A stretch of 64,000 nt of DNA from Mesorhizobium shangrilense (GCF_040537815.1 NZ_JBEWSZ010000005.1:186001-250000), one strand, 5' to 3'; positions 46,225-54,498 are shown, counted from the stretch's first letter. Numbers and translations: made by a program. The notes: generated by a model not told the origin, from the letters alone.

Positions 46225-47006
46225 TGGCATTGGTTTCCAGACATCCGGCAAGTGTGCTCGCGATCGTACGCCGCTATGAAGCGGCGGGCTTTCGCGCATG
46301 GCCGGCTGCCGCTGTCCACTATGACGGGACCTGGGTGGTGCGGCTGACAGCCGGTCATCCGGCCAAACGGCTGAATTCGGTCAACCCGCTCGACCCCGGC
46401 GATATCCAGCACATCGCCGAGCGCATCGGCCGTGCCAGCCGGCGTTTCGAAGCCTATGGCAGACCGCTGACCTTCCGCGTCTCGCCGCTGTCGGGGCCGG
46501 ATCTCTCCAAGCATCTCGACAAGGAGGGCTGGAGCAGCTTCGCCGAATCGCTGGTCATGCGGTTGCCGCTGGCGGACGCCCAGCTCGATGCCGCCATGGA
46601 CCAGATTCCGCTGAAGGACATCAGCCGCTTCATCGGTGCTGCCCTCAAGGTCAGCGGGTCGGATGTCTCGTTGCGGCCCGGCCTGTCGGAGATCATCGGC
46701 GCCATCCAGCCGGAAGCCGGGCTGTTCGCCCTGGAGCAAGGCATAGAGCCGCTGGCCACGCTGATCTGCGTGCATGATGGTGATCTCGCCGGATTGTTCG
46801 AGATCGCCACCCACAAATCCGTGCGCAACCAGGGCCATGGCCGGCACCTGATCCTGTCGGCATTGAAATGGGCGCGGCTGCGCGGTGCGCGGGAAGCCTG
46901 GCTGCAGGTCGAGGCGGATAATGCGCCCGCGCTGGCGCTCTATCGGTCGCTCGGCTTCAATGAAGTCTATCGCTATCACTATCGCCGGCCGCCTGTTCTT
47001 GAGTGA
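46224..47006 (+). CDS. GNAT-family N-acetyltransferase
   Basis: A 260-residue protein with a C-terminal GNAT domain. The acetyl-CoA loop is VRNQGHGRHLILSALKWARL, followed by the sheet-helix WLQVEADNAPALALYRSLGF, the usual GNAT end. The N-terminal half is not a standard GNAT and may form a second, degenerate copy. The start codon overlaps the argJ stop by one base (TGATG), implying coupled translation. Acceptor is unknown; a link to arginine or protein N-termini would be guessing. Confidence 0.9.
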   Translation: MALVSRHPASVLAIVRRYEAAGFRAWPAAAVHYDGTWVVRLTAGHPAKRLNSVNPLDPGDIQHIAERIGRASRRFEAYGRPLTFRVSPLSGPDLSKHLDKEGWSSFAESLVMRLPLADAQLDAAMDQIPLKDISRFIGAALKVSGSDVSLRPGLSEIIGAIQPEAGLFALEQGIEPLATLICVHDGDLAGLFEIATHKSVRNQGHGRHLILSALKWARLRGAREAWLQVEADNAPALALYRSLGFNEVYRYHYRRPPVLE

Positions 47007-47014
47007 AATTGGGC

Positions 47015-47437
47015 ATGAGTGATATGAAGATCGCAGGCAAGCGCCTGCTGCTTGTCGCCGCCTGCGCGCTTGTCGATACCGACGGGCGCGTCCTTCTTGC
47101 CCAGCGGCCTGAAGGCAAGCAACTGGCCGGCCTGTGGGAATTCCCCGGCGGCAAGGTCGAGCCCGGCGAGACGCCGGAACAGTGCATCGTCCGCGAATTG
47201 CAGGAGGAGATCGGCATCGAGACCGAGATTCCATGCCTGGCGCCGCTCACCTTCGCCAGCCATTCCTACGACGATTTCCATCTGCTGATGCCGCTGTTCG
47301 TGTGCCGGCGTTTTCGCGGCATCGCGCAGCCGAGGGAAGGGCAGGCGCTGAAATGGGTGCGGCCCAAGCAGATGCGCGACTATCCGATGCCGCCAGCCGA
47401 CGCTCCGCTGATCCCTTTCCTCATCGATCTTCTCTGA
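47015..47437 (+). CDS. mutT: 8-oxo-dGTP diphosphatase, MutT family
   Basis: A 140-residue Nudix hydrolase. The Nudix box is complete: GGKVEPGETPEQCIVRELQE followed by EIGIE, with the essential glutamates present. RLLLVAACALVDTDGRVLLAQRP is the usual MutT start, and LMPLFVCRRF the later strand. It cleans oxidised dGTP from the nucleotide pool. The first ATG downstream of the GNAT stop is 47015; a GTG at 47003 overlapping the previous stop is the alternative. It is the last gene in the argJ series. Confidence 0.93.
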   Translation: MSDMKIAGKRLLLVAACALVDTDGRVLLAQRPEGKQLAGLWEFPGGKVEPGETPEQCIVRELQEEIGIETEIPCLAPLTFASHSYDDFHLLMPLFVCRRFRGIAQPREGQALKWVRPKQMRDYPMPPADAPLIPFLIDLL

Positions 47438-47547
47438 GTAGCGCCTTACAGCCGGCAAACATCCGACCGCCTTTCGGGCGAGCGTTAATGGAAGATTTAT
47501 CTAGCCGTGAAAAATTGAAGGACCGCCGACTCGCTGGGAGCCACAGC

Positions 47548-47856
47548 ATGAGCCTTGACAGGGATTGGGACTCGATCCGGCCTGACCGCAGTTTTCGTGC
47601 CGCCGATGCCGGCATGGGCATATTGCGCATCACGCTTCTGTTCGGCTCGGCGGCGGTGGCGCTGGCCCTGATCGCGACGCCTTTTCTCGACAGCCAGACA
47701 CGCTCGACGCGCGACGCCTTTGCCAGCGGCGTCGACACGATGACGACCGGTTCGATCAGCCACCGCGACATCTACACGCTGCGCCGGAGCGTGCTGCAGC
47801 CGCTGCCCAGTTCCGTCTGCGTGATCCGTGACAACGGTGTCAGCGGCGACTGCTGA
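47548..47856 (+). CDS. Small single-helix membrane protein before the Flp pilin
   Basis: A 102-residue protein I do not recognise by name. It has a basic N-terminus (MSLDRDWDSIRPDRSFRAAD), one transmembrane helix (ILRITLLFGSAAVALALIATPFL) and a periplasmic tail with Thr/Ser (TMTTGSISHRDIYTLRRS) ending near two cysteines (SSVCVIRDN and GDC). GGGAG lies 8 bp upstream of ATG 47548; the frame is also open to an ATG at 47488. It lies just before the pilin gene, a pairing I recall in rhizobia. Function unknown. Confidence 0.75.
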   Translation: MSLDRDWDSIRPDRSFRAADAGMGILRITLLFGSAAVALALIATPFLDSQTRSTRDAFASGVDTMTTGSISHRDIYTLRRSVLQPLPSSVCVIRDNGVSGDC

Positions 47857-47907
47857 CAGTTAACAGATTCCCGTAAATGAGCCTGTTTCATAGCCTGTTA
47901 AGTCTGT

Positions 47908-47929
47908 CCCGTTAACCTTTCTTAACGGG
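47908..47929. promoter_or_regulatory. Perfect inverted repeat upstream of the Flp pilin gene
   Basis: Arms CCCGTTAA and TTAACGGG flank a 6-nt spacer, 36 bp before the pilin ATG. It could be a regulator operator. It contains TTAA-N6-TTAAC, one base short of the CtrA consensus TTAA-N7-TTAAC, so CtrA control is possible but unproven. No T run follows, so it is not a normal terminator. Confidence 0.4.
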
Positions 47930-47964
47930 TCGAGGCTATGGTCCCCACAAGAGGGTCGACCACC

Positions 47965-48147
47965 ATGAAGACACTGCTGCAACGATTTGTGAAAGATGAA
48001 ACGGGCGCGACGGCTATCGAGTATGGCCTGATCGTCGCCGTGCTATCGCTCGCCATCGTTGGCGGTATCGGCCAGGCGTTCAACGCAATTGAGTGGCTGT
48101 TCAGCGACAACAACAGCAAGCTCGCAAACGCTTTCGCCGCCCATTGA
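47965..48147 (+). CDS. Flp/Fap-type IVb pilin subunit
   Basis: A 60-residue Flp pilin. Prepilin peptidase would cut after the Gly in FVKDETGATAIEYGLIVAV, leaving the mature ATAIEYGL N-terminus with the Glu at +5. The hydrophobic core runs through LIVAVLSLAIVGGIG. ATG 47965 has GAGGG 9-13 bp upstream. The assembly genes (cpaA-F, tadC) are not in this window, so this is either a remote pilin gene for a tad apparatus elsewhere or an extra copy. Flp pili serve adhesion and surface colonisation. Confidence 0.92.
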   Translation: MKTLLQRFVKDETGATAIEYGLIVAVLSLAIVGGIGQAFNAIEWLFSDNNSKLANAFAAH

Positions 48148-48162
48148 TCCTGCGGCCGGCAG

Positions 48163-49044
48163 TCAGCGCCCCTCCGGGTCTTCCAATATCCCAGGGTCTT
48201 CCAATATCCTTGCCAGCGATACCGTCGCCGAGCCCGGCTTCAGCGGTTTTTGTTGCGAGGCGTCTGGCGCCCAGCCGGACATCCAGACGATCGAGAAACT
48301 GGCCCTGATGCGACCATCGGCGTCCGAAAACCGCTCGGCGTAGATTTCGGCGGCGCGGGCAAAGAACTTTCGCGCCCCAGGCCGCCTGGTGCGATCGACA
48401 AGCGTGCTGGTTTCGCCCATCGCCCGAAGATCAGCCATGAGATCAAACAGCGTTTCATAGCGCACCGTCACCGTCTCGACGTCGGCGACCGGCAAGGCGA
48501 AACCGGCGCGTTGCAGGAGTGCGCCGGCGTCGCGCACGTCGGTGAAAGGGAGGACGCGCGGGCTGGCGCCGCCATAGAGTTCCGTCTCGGCGGCCAGCAG
48601 GCTCTCGCGCAATTCGGAAAGCGTGCCGGCGCCGGCAAAGGCGCCGAGGAAAAGGCCATCCGGCTTCAACGCGCGACGGATCTGGATCAGCATGCCGGGG
48701 ATGTCGTTCATCGCTTGCAATGACAGAAGCGAAACAGCCAGGTCGAGGCTTTCTGGGTCGAACGGCACGGTCTCCGGTGGCTCGACCAGCCCTATCGCAT
48801 CGCCAAGGAATGCCGTGCTGCCTTCAACGCGCTTGATATCCGCCACCTTGCCGCTTTTGGCGAGTACGTCGGCTGCGGCTTGCGTCTGGCAAAACAGCGC
48901 GGCTGCCTTGCCGAACTTGCGCTCGACCGCGCCAAGCCGGTCTGCGAGGTCTTCCGCAGTGCGTTGCATGAGGAAATCCGCGCCGGCAACCGGATGCGCC
49001 AGCGCCCGGCGCTTATGCGCCAGCCAAAGGGAGGTATCGAGCAT
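48163..49044 (-). CDS. SAM-dependent methyltransferase (BioC/NDUFAF5-like)
   Basis: A 293-residue class I methyltransferase-like protein. The N-terminus MLDTSLWLAHKRRALAHPV and HPVAGADFLMQRTAEDLADRL match the BioC/NDUFAF5 type common in Rhizobiales. The SAM fold has an unusual VEPPETVPFDPESLDL and LLSLQAMNDIPGMLIQIRRA. The usual GxGxG loop is poorly conserved. The extreme C-terminus carries an in-frame duplicated six-codon unit (ILEDPG-ILEDPE), apparently a recent slippage event. It is divergent from comF and convergent with the pilin gene. Confidence 0.82.
   Translation of the reverse strand: MLDTSLWLAHKRRALAHPVAGADFLMQRTAEDLADRLGAVERKFGKAAALFCQTQAAADVLAKSGKVADIKRVEGSTAFLGDAIGLVEPPETVPFDPESLDLAVSLLSLQAMNDIPGMLIQIRRALKPDGLFLGAFAGAGTLSELRESLLAAETELYGGASPRVLPFTDVRDAGALLQRAGFALPVADVETVTVRYETLFDLMADLRAMGETSTLVDRTRRPGARKFFARAAEIYAERFSDADGRIRASFSIVWMSGWAPDASQQKPLKPGSATVSLARILEDPGILEDPEGR
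48176..48211. repeat. Two tandem 18-bp units at the 3' end of the methyltransferase gene
   Basis: Units at 48176-48193 and 48194-48211 share the 16-base core gggtcttccaatatcc. The period of 18 keeps the frame and duplicates six residues near the C-terminus. It looks like a replication-slippage product. Confidence 0.8.
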
Positions 49045-49116
49045 GGGCTGCAATGGGCAGGTCCTTGTTTGTCCGCGCTTCGATATAGTGGTTAAGTGGC
49101 GCGGAGGACCAACCAC

Positions 49117-49917
49117 GTGGCCGATCCGATGCCAGAGATCAAGCATATTGAGATCAGGAGCCTCGCCCGGACGGCACTGGGCTGGCCGGCGCGGATATTG
49201 TTTCCGCCGGTCTGCGCCGGATGCCGCCGCCAGGTTTCGCAGCCTGGCGTGCTGTGCGGCGGCTGCTGGCCGAAACTGCGGCTCCTGGAGCGGCCATGGT
49301 GTCCGGTGATGGGAACGCCGTTCACCCATCATATGGGCGAGGGGTTCCTGTCGGCCGAGGCGATCGCCGACCCGCCACCTTTCGAACGGGCGCGGGCCGC
49401 CGTTGCCTATTCCGGCGTCGCCCGCCAGATGGTGCAAGGGCTGAAGTACCAGGACCGCACGGATCTCGCGCCATGGATGGCGCGCTGGATGGTGCGTGCC
49501 GGCGCCGAATTGATCGCCGACGCCGATGTGGTCGTGCCGGTGCCGCTGCATTGGCGGCGGTTTTTCAGGCGAAAGTTCAACCAGTCGGCCGAGCTGGCAA
49601 GAGCGGTGTCGCAACTCAGTGGCGCCGCCTTCGTTCCGTCCGCGATGCAGCGTGTGAAACCAACCCGCCAGCAGGTGGGGTTGGAAAGAAAGGACCGCGA
49701 GGAGAATGTGCGCGCCGCCTTCCGTGTGCCGAATGAAGCCGAGATCGAGATCGCCGGCCGCCGGGTGCTGCTGATCGACGATGTCTACACAACTGGCGCC
49801 ACCCTTCGCGCCGCCACCAAGGCATTGAAAAAGGGCGGCGCCGGCGCGGTCGACGTCCTTACCTTCGCACGTGTGCTGCCTGGGGACTTTCGGGCGGATG
49901 AGTCCACGACTATATAA
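49117..49917 (+). CDS. comF: ComF-family phosphoribosyltransferase-like protein
   Basis: A 266-residue ComF-type protein. The N-terminal zinc-ribbon Cys are in PPVCAGCRRQVSQPG and VLCGGCWPKL. The phosphoribosyltransferase-like C-terminal part has the signature VLLIDDVYTTGATLRAA. VVPVPLHWRRFFRRKFNQS is the conserved middle. In competent bacteria ComF acts in DNA uptake; in others its role is unclear. GTG 49117 has GGAGG 9 bp upstream, so I prefer it over the ATG at 49129. Confidence 0.9.
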   Translation: MADPMPEIKHIEIRSLARTALGWPARILFPPVCAGCRRQVSQPGVLCGGCWPKLRLLERPWCPVMGTPFTHHMGEGFLSAEAIADPPPFERARAAVAYSGVARQMVQGLKYQDRTDLAPWMARWMVRAGAELIADADVVVPVPLHWRRFFRRKFNQSAELARAVSQLSGAAFVPSAMQRVKPTRQQVGLERKDREENVRAAFRVPNEAEIEIAGRRVLLIDDVYTTGATLRAATKALKKGGAGAVDVLTFARVLPGDFRADESTTI

Positions 49918-49960
49918 GTCGGCAACAGACATTCACTGGAAGAGAATGCGGAACTTCATC

Positions 49961-50230
49961 ATGGTCGATGTCACGATCTATACGCGCATGATGTGCGGCT
50001 ATTGCACGGCCGCCAAGCGCCTGCTCGAGCGCAAGGGCGTCGCCTATACCGAGCACGACGCCTCCTTCTCGCCGGAGCTGCGCCAAGAAATGATTTCGCG
50101 TGCCCATGGCCGCTCGACCTTCCCGCAGATATTCATTGGCGATGCGCATGTCGGCGGCTGCGACGATCTCCATGAACTGGAAGCCCAGGGACGGCTGGAC
50201 AGGCTGCTCGCCAACGGTTCGACAATTTGA
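49961..50230 (+). CDS. grxC: Glutaredoxin 3
   Basis: An 89-residue glutaredoxin that uses glutathione to reduce disulfides and glutathionylated proteins. The active site is MMCGYCTAAK, with CGYC in place of the more common CPYC. The glutathione-binding RSTFPQIFIGDAHVGGCDD is intact (the TFPQ cis-proline and the GGCDD turn). The first strand VDVTIYTR fits ATG 49961; ATG 49946 is an alternative. The next gene, a glutathione-linked amidase, starts 10 bp downstream. Confidence 0.95.
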   Translation: MVDVTIYTRMMCGYCTAAKRLLERKGVAYTEHDASFSPELRQEMISRAHGRSTFPQIFIGDAHVGGCDDLHELEAQGRLDRLLANGSTI

Positions 50231-50240
50231 GGATATGACG

Positions 50241-51107
50241 ATGGGTGCTTTCAAGGCGGCTGCGATCCAGATGCGTTCAGGCGAGAGCCCGCAGCGCAAC
50301 GCGGAGGATATGGAACGTCTGGTGCGCCAGGCCGCAGGCCAGGGCGCGACCTACATCCAGACGCCGGAGATGACCGGCGCCATGGTGCGCGACAAGCATG
50401 CGCGAGCCACAGCCTTCACCTCCGAGGACAAGGACATCATCGTCGCGACGTCGCGCAGGCTGGCCAGCGAACTCGGCATCTTCCTGCATATCGGGTCGAC
50501 TGCGATCGTGCGGGCTGACGGCAAGCTTGCCAACCGCGCGCTTCTGTTCGGCCCGGACGGCGCGACACTTGCCACCTACGACAAGATCCACATGTTCGAC
50601 GTCGATCTCGACAATGGCGAGAGCTGGCGCGAATCCGCTGCCTATGAGCCCGGCGCCGAGGCGGTGGTGACCGAGATCAACGGCACGAAGCTCGGCTTTG
50701 CCGTCTGCTACGATCTCCGTTTTCCGCAATTGTTCCGGGCCGAGGCGCTGGCCGGCGCGCAGGTGCTTACGGTGCCCGCCGCCTTCACGCGCCAGACCGG
50801 CGAGGCACACTGGCATGTGCTGCTCAGGGCGCGCGCCATCGAGAACGGTGCCTATGTGATTGCCGCCGCGCAGGGTGGTTTGCATGAGGATGGCCGCGAG
50901 ACCTACGGTCATTCGCTGATCGTCGATCCCTGGGGCCGCATCATCGCGGAAGTTGCTCATGATGCGCCGGGGGTGATCGTGGCCGAGATCGATCCGGCGC
51001 AGTCGCTAGCGGCGCGCAAGAAAATCCCCAATCTCAAGAACGCCCGGGATTTCACCGTGGATGCCGGGTCGGCGGACGCGCCGTTGCTGCGGGGCGCGGC
51101 ATCTTGA
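50241..51107 (+). CDS. Carbon-nitrogen hydrolase, probable deaminated glutathione amidase (Nit1-like)
   Basis: A 288-residue nitrilase-superfamily enzyme. The catalytic triad is visible: Glu in YIQTPEMTGAM, Lys in YDKIHMFDVD and the nucleophile Cys in FAVCYDLRFPQLFR. Nit1-type enzymes hydrolyse deaminated glutathione, a side product of transaminases. Being directly behind glutaredoxin and ahead of DUF1178 supports such a glutathione-repair role, though I infer it from context. GAGG lies 8 bp before the ATG at 50241. The final base pairs overlap the start of the next gene. Confidence 0.9.
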   Translation: MGAFKAAAIQMRSGESPQRNAEDMERLVRQAAGQGATYIQTPEMTGAMVRDKHARATAFTSEDKDIIVATSRRLASELGIFLHIGSTAIVRADGKLANRALLFGPDGATLATYDKIHMFDVDLDNGESWRESAAYEPGAEAVVTEINGTKLGFAVCYDLRFPQLFRAEALAGAQVLTVPAAFTRQTGEAHWHVLLRARAIENGAYVIAAAQGGLHEDGRETYGHSLIVDPWGRIIAEVAHDAPGVIVAEIDPAQSLAARKKIPNLKNARDFTVDAGSADAPLLRGAAS

Positions 51108-51529
51108 TACGCTTCTCCCTCATTTGCGAACACGAGCACGAATTCGAAGGCTGGTTTCGTGGCAATGACGATTTCGACATGCAGAAAAAGCGCGGCTTCG
51201 TCGATTGCCCGGCCTGCGGCTCGCACAAGGTGGAGAAGGCCCTGATGGCGCCGGCGGTCTCGACCGCGCGCAAGCAGGAAAAGATCGCGCTGGCAATGGG
51301 TGACGCGCAAAAGCAGGCGCTGGCGCAGTTGAAGGCGATGGCCGAGAAGGTGCGCGAAAACGCTGATTATGTCGGCGACAAATTCGCCGAGGAAGCACGA
51401 AAGATCCATTTCGGCGAGAGCGATGCGCGCGGTATCTATGGCGAGGCAACGCTGGAAGAGGCCAAGGGCCTTGTCGAGGATGGCATCGAGTTCATGCCGA
51501 TCCCGAGTTTTCCCGACGATCGTAACTGA
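51104..51529 (+). CDS. DUF1178-family small zinc-ribbon-like protein
   Basis: A 141-residue protein. It starts with a TTG, MIRFSLICEHEHEFEGWFR, and contains the two-Cys pair DCPACGSHKVEKALMAP, together with the early Cys of LICEHEHEF, typical of DUF1178. The C-terminal half is charged and helical, ending in EFMPIPSFPDDRN. Function unknown. The TTG overlaps the TGA of the amidase gene by two bases, so translation is coupled; the start is judged by protein conservation, not by a strong ribosome-binding site. Confidence 0.88.
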   Translation: MIRFSLICEHEHEFEGWFRGNDDFDMQKKRGFVDCPACGSHKVEKALMAPAVSTARKQEKIALAMGDAQKQALAQLKAMAEKVRENADYVGDKFAEEARKIHFGESDARGIYGEATLEEAKGLVEDGIEFMPIPSFPDDRN

Positions 51530-51534
51530 GTTTC

Positions 51535-52236
51535 ATGACCAAGTCGCGCGGGTTCAAAAAAGCTGAACGGCGACCTTTTTCAAGCGTGTTGCAAGACATT
51601 TTCAATTGGCTGGCCATCAAGGCAAGTGCCAAGCAGACGATCAGCGGGATGGTGATCGTTTTTAGCAAACACAAAGGCAATGAAGCTCCGGATAAGGTTG
51701 CCGCAGCACTCCAACTGATAAGGGATTTCGACCCCGTCCGGTACAGGCGCGTGGTCCGTGATCTCAAGCGGATCTGGGTCACGACCATTGCCGGTGCGGC
51801 AGGTCGGTTCGTGAATTCGACATCGACTTGCGAGTTCGATGAGCGATTCGTTCTGGGCGAGTACACGACGACCGAGCAGGTGGCCGGTGCGATCGTGCAT
51901 GAGGCGACGCATGCGCGTCTCCACCAGTGGGGGATTGGCTACGAGCAGGAGTTGCGCGACCGGGTGGAGCGAGTCTGCATGCGCCGCGAACTGGCCTTCG
52001 CGGCGAAACTGCCGGAGGGGGAAAGTATCCGCCGATGGGTCGAAGCCAGACAGGAGCGTTCTGACTATTCCAATGCAGAATTCAGTGCCCGGGAGATCGC
52101 CGGCGCCCGCGATGCCTTGCTCCAGCTGGACGCTCCGGCTTGGCTTGCGGACATGATGGTTTCGGTCATGCGATGGCGGCATCGGAGGGTCTTAGGGCGG
52201 AAGGATGCCGAAAGAGCTTCTGACCAGCCGAACTGA
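51535..52236 (+). CDS. Unrecognised protein with an HExxH zinc-protease-like motif
   Basis: A 233-residue protein I cannot place in a family. Residues 122-126 read HEATH within AIVHEATHARLHQWG, a gluzincin-type zinc-binding motif. Candidate third ligands are the Glu in EQELRDRVERVC or RREL. Before it lies a hydrophobic stretch (IWVTTIAGAAGRF) and a segment FVNSTSTCEFDERFVLG with a Cys. The C-terminus is basic (RWRHRRVLGRKD). No signal peptide is visible. It lies between DUF1178 and a MarR gene, where related genomes would, by my recollection, have no such gene. Codon use is a little less GC-biased than its neighbours. Confidence 0.7.
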   Translation: MTKSRGFKKAERRPFSSVLQDIFNWLAIKASAKQTISGMVIVFSKHKGNEAPDKVAAALQLIRDFDPVRYRRVVRDLKRIWVTTIAGAAGRFVNSTSTCEFDERFVLGEYTTTEQVAGAIVHEATHARLHQWGIGYEQELRDRVERVCMRRELAFAAKLPEGESIRRWVEARQERSDYSNAEFSAREIAGARDALLQLDAPAWLADMMVSVMRWRHRRVLGRKDAERASDQPN

Positions 52237-52271
52237 CTCTTCCTTTCCCGGCCGGCCCTATGCCGGACCGT

Positions 52272-52757
52272 TCAGACCGCACTCGCTATCAACTTTTCAA
52301 GCAGGCGAGAGAGCGTTTCCTGCTCTGCTCGGGTCAGACCGGCGAGGATTTCGTGCTCGTTGGCGACGTGGGCGGTCAGGGCCTCGTCGATCAGCGCGAG
52401 ACCTTTCTCGGTCAGTTGCACGACAATGCCGCGCCGGTCATTGGGGTGTGGGCCGCGCAGGGTCAATCCGGCTTTTTCCAGGCGGTCGAGCCGGTTGGTC
52501 ATGGCGCCTGATGTCACCATCGTCGCTTCGTAGAGCGCGGTCGGGGTCAGCGCGTAGGGCGCTCCCGACCGGCGCAGCGTTGCCAGCACATCGAATTCCC
52601 CCGGTTGCAGGCCGAATCTGGCGAACAGTGGAGCGAGCCGGTCTCGCGCAATGAGCGAGGCGGCCTCGTTCAGGCGCCCGAGCACGGCCATGGGAGAAAC
52701 ATCGAGGTCCGGGCGCTCTCTGTTCCACTGTTCGACCGCTTTTGCCGCGCGATCCAT
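52272..52757 (-). CDS. MarR-family transcriptional regulator
   Basis: A 161-residue winged-helix regulator. The DNA-binding part reads GLQPGEFDVLATLRRSGAPY, TPTALYEATMVTSGAMTNRLDRLEKAG and a wing with GPHPNDRRGIVVQLTEKGLAL. These are classic MarR features. Its N-terminal helix is DRAAKAVEQWNRERPD. It is divergent from a DMT-family exporter 97 bp away, a common arrangement in which MarR represses an efflux gene and is relieved by the exported compound. No operator repeat was confidently seen. Confidence 0.93.
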   Translation of the reverse strand: MDRAAKAVEQWNRERPDLDVSPMAVLGRLNEAASLIARDRLAPLFARFGLQPGEFDVLATLRRSGAPYALTPTALYEATMVTSGAMTNRLDRLEKAGLTLRGPHPNDRRGIVVQLTEKGLALIDEALTAHVANEHEILAGLTRAEQETLSRLLEKLIASAV

Positions 52758-52854
52758 CTATCTCACCATTAAATATCTTGACGTTAAGAATCTTTGCGTT
52801 ATCTTACTCTAGGATACAACGTGGCCGAGCGCCATATCGACGACTGGACATCCG

Positions 52855-53745
52855 ATGAAATTTCTCTGGGATTCGGCGCTCGGCCTGCTGGTGGTCACCG
52901 GCGGCCTGCTCGGCCTGACGCTGCCGTTCGGCAAGCTGGCGACGGCGGCCGGCGTTTCCGCCATGGCCTGGGCTTTCATCATCTCGGCCGGCGCCGGTGG
53001 CGTGCTTTTGGGCGCTCTCTTGTTGCGCGGACAGCGGATCGGGCTCACCCCACACAAATTACGCTATTTCTTCATCACCGCGGCGGTGTCCTACGCCGCT
53101 CCCAACCTCTTGATGTTTTCGGCCATTCCGCATCTTGGCGCCGGCTACACCGGCATCATGTTCACGCTGTCGCCGGTGATCACGCTGGTGTTTTCGATCC
53201 TGCTCGGCGTCCGGCGACCCAACATGCTTGGCGTCATCGGCATCGCCGTAGGCTTCGTCGGCGCGGTCATGGTGGCGGTGACACGTGGCGAGGCCGGCCA
53301 GCCAGCCGATCTGTTCTGGGTGGCGATGGGCCTGCTGATCCCGGTCAGCCTTGCCGCCGGCAATATCTACCGCACCATCGACTGGCCTGAAGGCACCGGC
53401 CCGATCGAACTGGCCGTCGGCAGCCACCTGGCGTCGGGGGCGATGCTCCTCATCGGCATCCTGACCTTGCAGGGCGGCGGCTCACTTGGAGCCTTGGGCG
53501 CGGTGCCGCTGGTCGTCGTCGCGCAGGTGGCGTCGGCCTCGGCGATGTTCGCCTTCTTCTTCCGGCTGCAAGCGGTCGGCGGGCCCGTCTATCTCAGCCA
53601 GATCGGCTATGTGGCGGCCGCCGTCGGCCTGTTTTCAGGCACGATCTTCCTGGGCGAGCACTATCATCTGCTGACCTGGTCCGGCGCGGTGATCATCACC
53701 GCTGGCGTGTTCATCACCACCAAGGCGCAAAGCCAGAAGGCCTGA
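52855..53745 (+). CDS. DMT-family (EamA) transporter
   Basis: A 296-residue exporter with ten predicted helices in two EamA halves. It starts MKFLWDSALGLLVVTGGLLG. The first EamA half has LGAGYTGIMFTLSPVITLVF and the second GPVYLSQIGYVAAAVGLFSG, with the final GEHYHLLTWSGAVIITAGVF. The divergent MarR regulator is its likely controller. Substrate unknown. The stop is 3 bp from the convergent ubiG stop. Confidence 0.9.
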   Translation: MKFLWDSALGLLVVTGGLLGLTLPFGKLATAAGVSAMAWAFIISAGAGGVLLGALLLRGQRIGLTPHKLRYFFITAAVSYAAPNLLMFSAIPHLGAGYTGIMFTLSPVITLVFSILLGVRRPNMLGVIGIAVGFVGAVMVAVTRGEAGQPADLFWVAMGLLIPVSLAAGNIYRTIDWPEGTGPIELAVGSHLASGAMLLIGILTLQGGGSLGALGAVPLVVVAQVASASAMFAFFFRLQAVGGPVYLSQIGYVAAAVGLFSGTIFLGEHYHLLTWSGAVIITAGVFITTKAQSQKA

Positions 53746-53748
53746 TGC

Positions 53749-54498
53749 TCAGACGGAGCTCTTCTCCGCCAGCACCATGTAGTTGACGTCCATGTCTTTC
53801 GACCGGTGCCAGCGGTCGGCAAGCGGACTGTAGGTGACGCCGGAACGGTCGATGATGGTGAGGCCGGCACCGCCAAGCGCTCTTTCGAGTTCCTCCGGCC
53901 GCACCAGCTTGCCGAACTGGTGGGTGCCGCGCGGCAGCCAGCGCAGCACATATTCAGCGCCGATGATGGCCAGTCCCAGCGCCTTCAGCGTCCGGTTGAT
54001 GGTGGCCACGAACATGATGCCGCCGGGCCGCACCATCTCGCCGCACTTGGCCACGAACAGGTCGATGTCGGCGACATGCTCGACGACTTCCATGTTGAGG
54101 ATGACATCGAATTTTTCACCGGCGTCGGCCAAATCCTCGGCTGTCGTGGCGCGATAATCGACGGTCACCCCGGCTTCAGCAGCGTGCAGCCTGGCCACTT
54201 CGATGTTGGTGGCGGATGCGTCGGCGCCGACCACTTCGGCGCCAAGCCGCGCCATCGGCTCGCACAGCAAGCCGCCGCCGCAGCCGATATCCAGGATGCG
54301 CAGGCCCTCGAACGGCCTGGCCGCGCGTGGATCGCGGCCAAAACGCTCAGCCACCTGGTCGCGGATGTAGGAGAGCCGAACCGGGTTGAACTTGTGCAGC
54401 GGGCGGAATTTGCCGCTCGGATTCCACCATTCCGCTGCAAGGGCCGAGAAGCGCTCCACTTCTCCGGCATCGATCGTCGATCGTCGGGGCTCTGGCAT
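53749..54498 (-). CDS. ubiG: Ubiquinone biosynthesis O-methyltransferase
   Basis: A 249-residue SAM-dependent enzyme that carries out both O-methylations in ubiquinone synthesis. The start [21 protein letters not shown] and the [19 protein letters not shown] region are distinctive for alphaproteobacterial UbiG. The SAM-binding loop is [35 protein letters not shown] and [17 protein letters not shown] follow. ATG 54498 is preferred over an upstream in-frame start. It lies opposite lysC across a 387-bp spacer. Confidence 0.95.
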   Translation of the reverse strand: MPEPRRSTIDAGEVERFSALAAEWWNPSGKFRPLHKFNPVRLSYIRDQVAERFGRDPRAARPFEGLRILDIGCGGGLLCEPMARLGAEVVGADASATNIEVARLHAAEAGVTVDYRATTAEDLADAGEKFDVILNMEVVEHVADIDLFVAKCGEMVRPGGIMFVATINRTLKALGLAIIGAEYVLRWLPRGTHQFGKLVRPEELERALGGAGLTIIDRSGVTYSPLADRWHRSKDMDVNYMVLAEKSSV

